Source of the DNA: an uncultured Sphingomonadales bacterium
GTDB lineage: Bacteria > Pseudomonadota > Alphaproteobacteria > Sphingomonadales > Sphingomonadaceae
Length of the DNA stretch: 64,000 nucleotides
Assembly (NCBI GenBank): GCA_903832325.1
Contig: CAILBC010000026.1
Span: 124,001-188,000, forward strand
Direction: 5' to 3'
The position numbers and the translations under genes are program-made. Below the pieces are notes generated by a model. That model was not told where the DNA came from and did no database searches. It saw nothing but the letters and a program-made list of their open reading frames with translations. Shown piece by piece: positions 45,700-53,357 of this stretch. Within the stretch, counting starts at the first letter, position 1. Every line of letters begins with the position of its first letter.

Positions 45700-46830
45700 A
45701 TGAAACTGTCCAGATCAGCAAATTTCGGGTGGCGCGGTTCCTGGACCGCGTGGCGCAACCGCATCCTGATCAGCCCCCGCTTTCAACGGTTTGCCACGCG
45801 CTTTGCGCTTACCCGGCCAGAGGCGCGGCGGCGGGCGCGGGCGCTGTTCGATCTGGTGGCGGGGTTCACGTATTCGCAGATTTTGGCGGCCTGCGTGGAA
45901 ACCCGCCTGCTCGAACTGCTGGCCGATGGCCCGCTGGATGTCGATTCGATCGCCGCGCAAACCGCGTTGCCCGTGCCCGGTGCGCTGTGCCTGCTGCGCG
46001 CCGCGGCGGCGCTTGGGCTGGTGGAGCCACTGGGCGGGCAAACCGCCTGGACGCTGGGCAGCGCCGGGGCGGCGCTGCTGGGCAATCGGGGCATTGCCGA
46101 AATGGTTGCCCATCATCACTTGCTCTATGCCGATCTGGCCGATCCGGTGGCGCTGCTGCGACGGGGCGGCGGGGGCGGGGCGCTGTCGGGCCTGTGGGGC
46201 TATGCCGAAACACCGGGCAGCGGCGACAGCGCCGCGGTTGCCGCCTATTCCGCGCTGATGGCCGCATCGCAGCCGATGGTTGCCGCGCAAACCATCGATG
46301 CCTATCCATTTCATCGCCACCGCCGCCTGCTCGACGTGGGGGGTGGCGAAGGCGCGTTTCTGGCCGCCGTTGGCGATCGCGTGCCCGGGCTGGAACTGGG
46401 TCTGTTCGACCTGCCGGCAGTGTGCGACCGGGCCAGGGTGCGGCTTGACGAACGCGGCCTTGGCGCGCGGGCCCATGTCCATCCGGGCGATTTCACCGCC
46501 GATGCCCTGCCATCGGGTTATGACGTCATATCGCTGGTGCGGGTGCTGCACGATCATGACGATGGCCCGGCGCAGGCTTTGCTGCGGGCCATTCATGCGG
46601 CTTTGCCCGCAGGCGGGCGATTGGTCATTGCCGAGCCGATGGCCGAAACGCCGGGGGCGGAACCCGCCGGCGCGGCCTATTTCGGACTCTATCTGCTGGC
46701 CATGGGGTCTGGCCGTCCGCGCAGCCCGGCAGAGATCGGTGCGATGCTGAAATCGGCCGGATTTGCACGCGTTCGCACTTTGGCCACGGCAATCCCGCTC
46801 ACGGCCCGGGTTATCGTCGCCACCCGCTGA
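45700..46830 (+). CDS. crtF: Carotenoid 1-hydroxyl O-methyltransferase
   Basis: 376 residues. CrtF methylates the 1-hydroxyl made by CrtC, giving the 1-methoxy end. The N-terminus has WRNRILISPRFQRFATRFAL and RRARALFDLVAGFTYSQIL, typical of CrtF, and the methyltransferase domain has the SAM loop LLDVGGGEGAFLAAVG and LVRVLHDHDDGPAQALLRAI. No Shine-Dalgarno precedes ATG 45700; instead the PpsR palindrome abuts it, so the mRNA may be leaderless. It converges with the ATP-grasp gene, with a 15-bp gap. Confidence 0.93.
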   Translation: MKLSRSANFGWRGSWTAWRNRILISPRFQRFATRFALTRPEARRRARALFDLVAGFTYSQILAACVETRLLELLADGPLDVDSIAAQTALPVPGALCLLRAAAALGLVEPLGGQTAWTLGSAGAALLGNRGIAEMVAHHHLLYADLADPVALLRRGGGGGALSGLWGYAETPGSGDSAAVAAYSALMAASQPMVAAQTIDAYPFHRHRRLLDVGGGEGAFLAAVGDRVPGLELGLFDLPAVCDRARVRLDERGLGARAHVHPGDFTADALPSGYDVISLVRVLHDHDDGPAQALLRAIHAALPAGGRLVIAEPMAETPGAEPAGAAYFGLYLLAMGSGRPRSPAEIGAMLKSAGFARVRTLATAIPLTARVIVATR

Positions 46831-46845
46831 TTCTGCTGGCCCCGA

Positions 46846-48012
46846 TCAGTCGGTATCGGCGATCGCGCACCCTTGCGGGCCATCATCGGCGTACCAATCC
46901 ACATCGCGGGTTGCGACTTCTCCAAAGGTGGCGCGTTCGGCCATCGCCTGGCGCAGGATCGGCCACGAGGTGAAGATCATGCCGAGAAACGGCCAGGGGT
47001 CGGCCGCATCCCAGCTGACATCGCGCGTGGACAGCAGCCGGACGAGATGCTGCCTGAACCCGCGGCGGCGAAACATGGCCAGCTGCGTTTCGGTCAGGCA
47101 TGCATAAAATTGCTGCAGGTGCCGCTGGCGCCGCACCCTTACGCGCGCCGGCGGGGCGCCATCGAGCACGGCCCAGGCGATGTCCTCCGCTTCCCAGAAA
47201 TGCAGCCCGCTGGTGGCCCGCGGGTTGCATTCTATGCTCCACACGGTGCCTGCCGCATCGACGATGACATCAAAGGAAATGAACCCGGTCCATCCGCTGG
47301 CGCGCACAAATGTGTCTATCCAGCGGTCAATCGCCGGGTGGTCCACGCGTTCAAAGCCGATTGCGACCGCGCCCGACTTTGTCGTTCCGCGATAGATCAT
47401 GGTGGCAACAACCCGGCCATCGTGCGCTATCGTGCAGCTGCTGTATTCGTCCCCGGCGACAAATCGCTGAACCACGGCCGGGCTGGCCGGATCGGCATCC
47501 GGCAGGGCAGAACCGGCAGGGACGATGCGCAGGCCCCGCCCGGAACAGGAAAACACCGGTTTCACCACCACATCGCCGGATCGTGCCAGATCGCGCGCGG
47601 CCCGGGTGCCAAGCGCGTGCGTTTCGGGAACAGCCAGGCCCATGGCGCGCGCCGCGTGGACAAACCCGGCCTTGTCATGCAGCGCGATCACCCGGTCCTG
47701 GGGCATCGTGAACAGGCGCACGCCGGGGCCCAGCCGGCCATGCAAAAACGCGACATGCATGGTCTCTTCCGAAACCGGGACCACGATATCGACGCGTTCA
47801 TCCGCCACGATCCGGGCGATCGCGGCGCCATAGGCGGCTTTGCCGGCGCGTGGTGCCGGCACCGCGAATTCGCGCGCCACATGGCGCGAGGCGCCGGCCA
47901 GCGTCCTGCCGAACGGATCGGCCACAAGCACCCGGCAGCCGGCGCGGCTGAAGCCCCGCGCCAGATCGAGCGCCTTTGGCAGTCGTCCAAGCGTCAGCAA
48001 GACAGTGGTCAT
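46846..48012 (-). CDS. ATP-grasp ligase in the carotenoid locus
   Basis: 388 residues from ATG 48012. An N-terminal Rossmann-like preATP-grasp domain (MTTVLLTLGRLPKALDLARG, VLVADPFGR) is followed by the ATP-grasp fold: DKAGFVHAARAMGLAVPETH, GDVVVKPVFSCSGRGLRIVP, VVQRFVAGDEYSSCTI and the metal-binding FISFDVIVDAAG then WSIECNPRATSGLHF. These enzymes join a carboxylate to an amine, thiol or hydroxyl through an acyl phosphate. The C-terminal ~120 residues (RQRHLQQFYACLTETQLAMF onward) are not familiar. The start overlaps the P450 stop in ATGA. The substrate is unknown; the neighbours point to a carotenoid or photopigment acid. Confidence 0.82.
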   Translation of the reverse strand: MTTVLLTLGRLPKALDLARGFSRAGCRVLVADPFGRTLAGASRHVAREFAVPAPRAGKAAYGAAIARIVADERVDIVVPVSEETMHVAFLHGRLGPGVRLFTMPQDRVIALHDKAGFVHAARAMGLAVPETHALGTRAARDLARSGDVVVKPVFSCSGRGLRIVPAGSALPDADPASPAVVQRFVAGDEYSSCTIAHDGRVVATMIYRGTTKSGAVAIGFERVDHPAIDRWIDTFVRASGWTGFISFDVIVDAAGTVWSIECNPRATSGLHFWEAEDIAWAVLDGAPPARVRVRRQRHLQQFYACLTETQLAMFRRRGFRQHLVRLLSTRDVSWDAADPWPFLGMIFTSWPILRQAMAERATFGEVATRDVDWYADDGPQGCAIADTD

Positions 48013-49427
48013 GGGGCGGCGCGGCTCACCCGGATCATGATCTGTTCGGCAGGGCGCGTTGTCAGCCGCGCGGCGGGCCGCACCACCTCGGGCTTGATGA
48101 CATGGAAATCGAATCGCCGGAACAGGCGTGCGATCAGCAGCACCGCTTCGGCCTGGGCAAAGGCGGCGCCCGCACAAACCCGCGGCCCGAGCCCGAACGG
48201 AATATAGGCGCCCGGCGTCAATTGCGCTTCGCGTTCAGGCGCGAAGCGATCGGGGTCAAAGCGGTGCGGATCGTGCCAATAGCGCGCGTGGCGGTGCAGC
48301 ACCCACGGGGCGACCATCACCAGGGCGCCGCGCCGCACCCGGCGTTTGCCGATTGTGGTCGCCTCTGTGGCAACGCGCGGCAGGAACGTGATCGGCGGGT
48401 AAAGCCGCAAGGTTTCGCGAAAGACATTGCGGATGGTGGGCAGCTGCTTGGTCATGTCAAACGTGATGGGCTGCGATGGCCCCGCCAGTGCCCGGATTTC
48501 GGCGCGCACGCGCGCGACCAGCGCGGGCTGCCGGGCGAGCAGGAATACGGCCCAGGTCAGCGCGCTTGCGCTGGTTTCGTGGCCGGCCAGAAACAGCACG
48601 CCAAGCTGGTCGATCAATTCTTCGCGCGTGAAGGCGGTTTGCGTAAAATCGTCGCGCGCGGCCACCACGGCCGAGGCGATATCATCAAACCGATCGCCGT
48701 TCGGGCCCAGATGCGTGTTCAGCAGATCACCCAGATGGCGGCGGATCGTGCCGCAGGCGGCAAGCACGCGTTCGCTTTGCGGTACGGTTGTCCAGGCCCG
48801 GTCCATGATCAGGCGGCGGATTTCGACCTGGGCGACGCTGTGTTCAAAAATGGTGAAGGCATCGAACACATCGTGCGCGGCCCGGGTTTCAAGCCCGGTG
48901 CTGAACACGGTGCGGCAGATGATGTCTGCGGTGAGGTGGCTCATCGCCAGATCGAGCGAAAAGGCGGTGGTGTTTCCGGCATGGGTGTCGAGCGCATCCT
49001 CGCACGCCTGCGCGCCATCCTCCATCGCCGGAAAGGCGCGATGGACCCGCATCATCGTAAAGGCGGGGTCAATCATCCGCCGCTGCCGGCGCCAGGTTTC
49101 GCCCGACGAAACAAAGATCGAATCCCCGATCAGCGGGGCCAGCGCGGCAACCATCAGATCGCTTTTGGGAAAGATGCCTTCGGGATCAGACAGCACGCGC
49201 CGCACCTGATCGGGCCGGTTGACGATCAGGATGGACCGGCGCGAAAAGCCCAGCGGGCCAACCTCTGTGCGATAGGCGGTGGCGGGCAACAGGCTCAGCA
49301 AATCGCCATCACCGCGCAGGACCACGCGCAGCAGCGCCAGCACGGCCGCGCTCGCCCGGGGACGCGGCGGGAAAAACCCGCGCGTCGGAACGGGGGCAAT
49401 CTGCATGACAGGATCATCCGGCGGCAT
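48009..49427 (-). CDS. Cytochrome P450 in the carotenoid locus
   Basis: 472 residues; ATG 49406 is an alternative start. All P450 hallmarks are present: I-helix oxygen motif AGHETS at 281-286, ExxR as ETLR at 338-341, PDRFAPE, and heme loop FGLGPRVCAGAAFA with Cys418. There is no N-terminal membrane anchor, so it is probably soluble and served by separate ferredoxin partners not seen here. It could hydroxylate or over-oxidise a carotenoid methyl or ring carbon; CYP175A1-like carotenoid hydroxylases are a precedent. It is first of the P450/ATP-grasp pair and starts 31 bases from a PpsR-type site. Confidence 0.93.
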   Translation of the reverse strand: MPPDDPVMQIAPVPTRGFFPPRPRASAAVLALLRVVLRGDGDLLSLLPATAYRTEVGPLGFSRRSILIVNRPDQVRRVLSDPEGIFPKSDLMVAALAPLIGDSIFVSSGETWRRQRRMIDPAFTMMRVHRAFPAMEDGAQACEDALDTHAGNTTAFSLDLAMSHLTADIICRTVFSTGLETRAAHDVFDAFTIFEHSVAQVEIRRLIMDRAWTTVPQSERVLAACGTIRRHLGDLLNTHLGPNGDRFDDIASAVVAARDDFTQTAFTREELIDQLGVLFLAGHETSASALTWAVFLLARQPALVARVRAEIRALAGPSQPITFDMTKQLPTIRNVFRETLRLYPPITFLPRVATEATTIGKRRVRRGALVMVAPWVLHRHARYWHDPHRFDPDRFAPEREAQLTPGAYIPFGLGPRVCAGAAFAQAEAVLLIARLFRRFDFHVIKPEVVRPAARLTTRPAEQIMIRVSRAAP

Positions 49428-49457
49428 CGCCCAATCGACTACCCTTTACAGTGCAAT

Positions 49458-49475
49458 TGTCCAGTGCAATAGACA
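49458..49475. promoter_or_regulatory. Second PpsR/CrtJ-type site, P450/7-TM divergent promoter
   Basis: TGTCCAGTGCAATAGACA fits TGTC-N10-GACA exactly, with TGCA at its centre. It lies 31 bases from the P450 start and 24 bases from the 7-TM gene start, so one site could serve both directions. GTGCAAT occurs twice nearby (49451 and 49464). Confidence 0.65.
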
Positions 49476-49499
49476 GTGGCCGAGGGAAGGCGGGACGAC

Positions 49500-50261
49500 A
49501 TGGATCTGGTATTGTTCCGCTGCCTGATTGCCGCGCATATCGTGGCGGGGGCAACCGGTGCGGTGGCCTTCTGGGTGCCGGTGATCGGCCGCAAGGGCAG
49601 CGTCAATCATCGCAAATGGGGCCGCCTGTTTACCCGGACCGTGCTGCTGACCGGCTGCCTGGCGATTGTCATGAGCCTGTTCACGCTGGCTGATCCGATG
49701 GGTGTGCATCCGCATCTGGCCGGCCGGTTCGATGCCGCATTCGTGCGCGGCATTTTCGGCTGGATGATGCTCCACAACGGAATTTTGACCATCAATCTGG
49801 CCTGGTATGGCTGGCTGTGCGTCACCAACCGGCGCAATGTTGCGGCCAACCGCACCCCGCTGAATGTCGGATTGCAATTTGCCGTGATGGTGGCGGCGGT
49901 GGTTTGCGCCTGGCAGGGGATGCGGATCGGCCAGCCTTTGATGATGGCCATCGCCGTGGTGGGCATGGCCACCGGCATGACCAATCTGGTGTTTCTGTAT
50001 GCGCGCAATCCTTCGCCGGTCGATTGGCTGAAGGAACATGTGAAGGCGCTGGTGGGGGCCGGAATCTCGGTTTACACCGCCTTCCTTGCCTTTGGCGCGG
50101 TGCGGTTGATGCCATCGCTTGCGCTGCAGCCGGCGATGTGGGCGGGGCCGCTGGTGGTGGGCCTGACGATCCTGATCTATCATCGCATGCGTATCGACCG
50201 GCAGGCGGGCCTGGGCGTGTTCCGGTTGATCCGGCAGCGCCAGACTGTCGGCCCGGATTGA
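49500..50261 (+). CDS. Seven-TM protein upstream of crtD (DUF2306-like)
   Basis: 253 residues from ATG 49500, preceded by GGAAGGCGGG. Seven hydrophobic segments (about 5-28, 48-66, 80-107, 120-139, 143-164, 179-202, 208-227). The conserved-looking AAHIVAGATGAVAFWVPVIG, NHRKWGRLFTRTVLLTGC and MMLHNGILTINLAWYGWL contain intramembrane His residues and resemble DUF2306-type proteins, which might bind heme; I am only moderately sure of the family. It lies 8 bp before crtD on the same strand, just after the second PpsR site, so it is co-regulated with the carotenoid genes. Confidence 0.75.
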   Translation: MDLVLFRCLIAAHIVAGATGAVAFWVPVIGRKGSVNHRKWGRLFTRTVLLTGCLAIVMSLFTLADPMGVHPHLAGRFDAAFVRGIFGWMMLHNGILTINLAWYGWLCVTNRRNVAANRTPLNVGLQFAVMVAAVVCAWQGMRIGQPLMMAIAVVGMATGMTNLVFLYARNPSPVDWLKEHVKALVGAGISVYTAFLAFGAVRLMPSLALQPAMWAGPLVVGLTILIYHRMRIDRQAGLGVFRLIRQRQTVGPD

Positions 50262-50269
50262 CGGGCGGG

Positions 50270-51805
50270 ATGATGGCGACGCCGCGTGTGGTCGTGGTCG
50301 GGGCCGGCATGGGCGGGCTGGCGGCTGCGGCGGATCTGGCGCGGGCCGGCGCTGCGGTTACCGTGGTGGAACGGGCGGCGTCCTGCGGGGGCAAGATGCG
50401 CCAGATCATGGCGGGCGGTGCGCCGATCGATGCCGGGCCTACCGTATTCACTATGCGATGGATTTTCGAAGGCCTGTTTGGCGATGCCGGGGAGCGGCTG
50501 AACGATCATCTCGATCTGGTCGCCGCCACCACGCTGGCGCGCCACGCCTGGCGCAGCGGCGGCACGCTGGATCTGTTTGCCGATATCGCCCGATCGGCGG
50601 ATGCCATCGGCGCCTTTGCCGGGCCGGAAGAGGCGCGCGGCTATCTGGCGTTCTGCGCGCGCAGCAAGGATATCTATGGCACGCTGGTGCGGGACTTCAT
50701 CGCGGCCGAACGCCCGTCGGTGGCCGGTCTGGTGGCCCGGCTTGGCCCGGCGCGAATGCCCGATTTGTGGCGCACGATGCCGATGCGGACGTTGTGGAGC
50801 GCGCTGGGCGATCATTTTCGCGATCCGCGCCTGCGCCAGTTGTTCGGGCGCTATGCAACCTATGTCGGGGCATCGCCGTGGTCGGCTCCGGCGACGCTGA
50901 TGCTGATTGCGCATGTTGAACAGGATGGGGTCTGGCTGGTCAGGGGCGGCATCCACCAGGTTGCGCAGGCGATCCGGAATCTGGCGCAACGGCAGGGCGC
51001 GCAGTTCCGCTTTGGCGCCGGGATGGACCGGATCGTGATCGAACGCGGCCGGGTTGCCGGCGTTGTGCTGGACAACGGTGAGCGGCTGGAGGCCGATGCG
51101 GTGGTCTACAACGGGGATATTTCCGCGCTGACGGCGCAGGAGCGTCCGGTTCCCGCCACGCCGCCGGCGGCGCGGTCGCTGTCGGCCGTTACCTGGTGCC
51201 TGTCTGCGCGCACGGCCGGGTTTGATCTGGCGCACCACAATGTGTTTTTTGCCGAAGACTATGCGAACGAATTCCGGTCGATTTTTCGCGACCGGCGGAT
51301 CACCGCAGCGCCCACTGTCTATCTGTGTGCGCAGGATCGGGGGGAAGGCAGTGCCCATCAGGCGGGCGCGCCGGAACGTTTGCTGGCGTTGATCAATGCG
51401 CCGGCAGACGGCGATCAGGCGCCGCTGGATGAAGCCGCGATTGCCGATCTGGCCGGGCGGGCGTTTGGCGTGATGGCATCGTGCGGGCTGACCATCACCC
51501 CGGTCGAGGCCCCGACCGTAACCACGCCCTCCGGGTTTGAGGCGCTGTTTCCAGCCACCGGCGGCGCGCTTTATGGGCGCGCCAACCACGGGATGATGGG
51601 CAGTTTCGCGCGGGCCGGTGCAGCCGGCAAAGTGCCGGGGCTTTATCTGGCCGGCGGCAGCGTCCATCCCGGGCCGGGCATTCCGATGGCGACAATGTCG
51701 GGACGGATTGCGGCCGCACGGTTGCTGGCCGATTGGACCGGCGGCGCGGGCCGGCGGCGTACGGTCCGCATCCCGGTTGGCCGGCCGGTTGGCCGGCCGG
51801 GCTGA
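50270..51805 (+). CDS. crtD: Hydroxy/methoxyneurosporene 3,4-desaturase
   Basis: 511 residues, CrtI/CrtD-type FAD desaturase. The N-terminal dinucleotide fold VVVVGAGMGGLAAAADLARA, then MRQIMAGGAPIDAGPTVFTM, and the C-terminal LYLAGGSVHPGPGIPMATMS match the family. It is placed as CrtD, which introduces the C-3,4 double bond of 1-hydroxy or 1-methoxy carotenoids, rather than phytoene desaturase CrtI, because crtC and crtF are in the same locus. The end of the gene has a 12-bp tandem duplication giving RPVGRPVGRPG. It converges with crtY (19-bp gap). Confidence 0.87.
   Translation: MMATPRVVVVGAGMGGLAAAADLARAGAAVTVVERAASCGGKMRQIMAGGAPIDAGPTVFTMRWIFEGLFGDAGERLNDHLDLVAATTLARHAWRSGGTLDLFADIARSADAIGAFAGPEEARGYLAFCARSKDIYGTLVRDFIAAERPSVAGLVARLGPARMPDLWRTMPMRTLWSALGDHFRDPRLRQLFGRYATYVGASPWSAPATLMLIAHVEQDGVWLVRGGIHQVAQAIRNLAQRQGAQFRFGAGMDRIVIERGRVAGVVLDNGERLEADAVVYNGDISALTAQERPVPATPPAARSLSAVTWCLSARTAGFDLAHHNVFFAEDYANEFRSIFRDRRITAAPTVYLCAQDRGEGSAHQAGAPERLLALINAPADGDQAPLDEAAIADLAGRAFGVMASCGLTITPVEAPTVTTPSGFEALFPATGGALYGRANHGMMGSFARAGAAGKVPGLYLAGGSVHPGPGIPMATMSGRIAAARLLADWTGGAGRRRTVRIPVGRPVGRPG
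51773..51796. repeat. 12-bp tandem duplication at the crtD 3' end
   Basis: CCGGTTGGCCGG occurs twice exactly and encodes the RPVG repeat at the C-terminus. Confidence 0.85.
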
Positions 51806-51824
51806 TTGGACAAAACGACCAGGC

Positions 51825-53021
51825 TTATGCCGCCGGCAGGGGCGGGCCGAGCGGATTGAGCGCGGGTTGCCCCAGCACCGTGGCCACAGCCGTAAAGAAC
51901 GGCACCGGCGGCTTTCCCGTCAGAATGCGCAGGCGGTCGAACAAGGTGGATTCACCCGCGTAAAAGCGTTCGATCAGCGCGCAGTCCAGCCGGTAAAAGC
52001 GTTGCAGCACCAGATAGCGCAAATCCGGTGCCGCGGCGGCGAACAGCATCTTGGTCAACATGCGATAGAAACCGCCGGCGCGCCAATGCCGCGCCGCCCA
52101 GCCCTGGCTCCACGCCGCCAGCGCGCTGCCCGAAACATCGTCCTGCCGCGCAAGATCGAGCGCAAAGGCCAGCGCAGACGGAAACGAATAGCCGGTCAGC
52201 GGATGCAGCAGCCCGGCCCGCACCCCGGCCAGCGCGATGCCCGGGCTTTCGTGGCCAGCGCGAAACGCGGCCCAGTCGCCGCTTCCCACCACCGGCAAGA
52301 CCCCGCTTTCCTCGCCCAGGATTTCGGCCACTTGCCATCCTGCGGCGGTGCAATAGGCGCCGATCCGGTCGCGCAGCAGCGGCGCGTTCACCTCTGGCCC
52401 ATCGGCATAATACGTGTCTTCCACGAAGACTTCGTTGGCCGAAAACGGCAGGCAATAGACAAAGCGATAGCCATCGTGCTGTTCCACGGTGCCATCCATC
52501 ACGATGGGGCGTTCCAGCCCGTGCGGTGTGGCGGTGCGGATCAATTGGCCCAGAAACTTTTGCCAGCCGCCGACCATATGCGGCAAACCGGCCGAACCGC
52601 GCGCGTCGATCACTGCGCCAGCATCAATCGTTCGCCCGTCACCAAGCGTAACCCGATTTGCCGCCACATGCGCAATATCGCAGCCCGACAACACCGCGGC
52701 GGCAGGCAGCGCGGCGCGCACGACCGCATCCAGCCGTGTGCTGGTGATACTGTGATAGGGCGTGCGCAAGTGGCGGCGAACTTTGGGAAAGCGCACCTCG
52801 TAATCATCCCAGCGAGCCGCAATCAAGGGCTCGACCAGCGCCGTTCCACCCGACGGCAGGTCGGTGGCGAAAAATGACCAGACGTGATTGCCGCCCAATC
52901 GTTCGCCACGCTCGATCACCACAACGCGCAAGTCCGGCCGCAATTTGGCCAGTGCCAGCGCAATCAGGCTCCCGGCCAGTCCGCCGCCGAGCACGGCGAT
53001 ATCTGTTGCCAAGCCATCCAT
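51825..53021 (-). CDS. crtY: Lycopene beta-cyclase
   Basis: 398 residues. The bacterial CrtY FAD-type cyclase has an N-terminal dinucleotide motif (IAVLGGGLAGSLIALALAKL), conserved NHVWSFFATDLP, VIDARGSAGLPHM and GYRFVYCLPFSANEVFVEDT, and the C-terminal HPLTGYSFPSALAFA. It forms beta-ionone rings from psi end groups. The presence of CrtC/F/D, which act on psi ends, means the pathway may make monocyclic products with one ring and one methoxy end, or that cyclised carotenoids are made in parallel. No PpsR-like site is visible upstream. Confidence 0.93.
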   Translation of the reverse strand: MDGLATDIAVLGGGLAGSLIALALAKLRPDLRVVVIERGERLGGNHVWSFFATDLPSGGTALVEPLIAARWDDYEVRFPKVRRHLRTPYHSITSTRLDAVVRAALPAAAVLSGCDIAHVAANRVTLGDGRTIDAGAVIDARGSAGLPHMVGGWQKFLGQLIRTATPHGLERPIVMDGTVEQHDGYRFVYCLPFSANEVFVEDTYYADGPEVNAPLLRDRIGAYCTAAGWQVAEILGEESGVLPVVGSGDWAAFRAGHESPGIALAGVRAGLLHPLTGYSFPSALAFALDLARQDDVSGSALAAWSQGWAARHWRAGGFYRMLTKMLFAAAAPDLRYLVLQRFYRLDCALIERFYAGESTLFDRLRILTGKPPVPFFTAVATVLGQPALNPLGPPLPAA

Positions 53022-53357
53022 CCCGCCGGAACTCTAGCAAAGCGTTCCGGTAACGCAACTTCTGCGCGTGCCCCTATTCTGCGTAAACGCATGCCGATCG
53101 CATGGCAAAAGGCGGCACTGCGTGATTGACGACCGTTTCATGCGGTGGCCAGGCAGGAAGGGCGCCTGGGTTGCGGGCGGGGTGCGATCCCGCCCTTGTT
53201 GCAACGCGGACCCCGGCCGGGCCGGCGGACGCGAAAAGGGTTTTGACGAAGCCGGCGTGCCATGGCCTCTTTTTCCCGGGCAGACCCCCGCCGCATGCCG
53301 AACCGTGTCAAAGCCCTGCCGATATGCCTGACCATCCGCTTGTCTGGAGAATGTCCG
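53022..53357. other. Divergent promoter region, crtY / quinoprotein
   Basis: 336 bases with no gene. A small palindrome TGCGTAAACGCA lies at 53080-53091. The quinoprotein Shine-Dalgarno (GGAGA at 53346) is at the right end. I see no TGT-N12-ACA site here, so crtY may be regulated differently from crtC/F/D. Confidence 0.6.
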
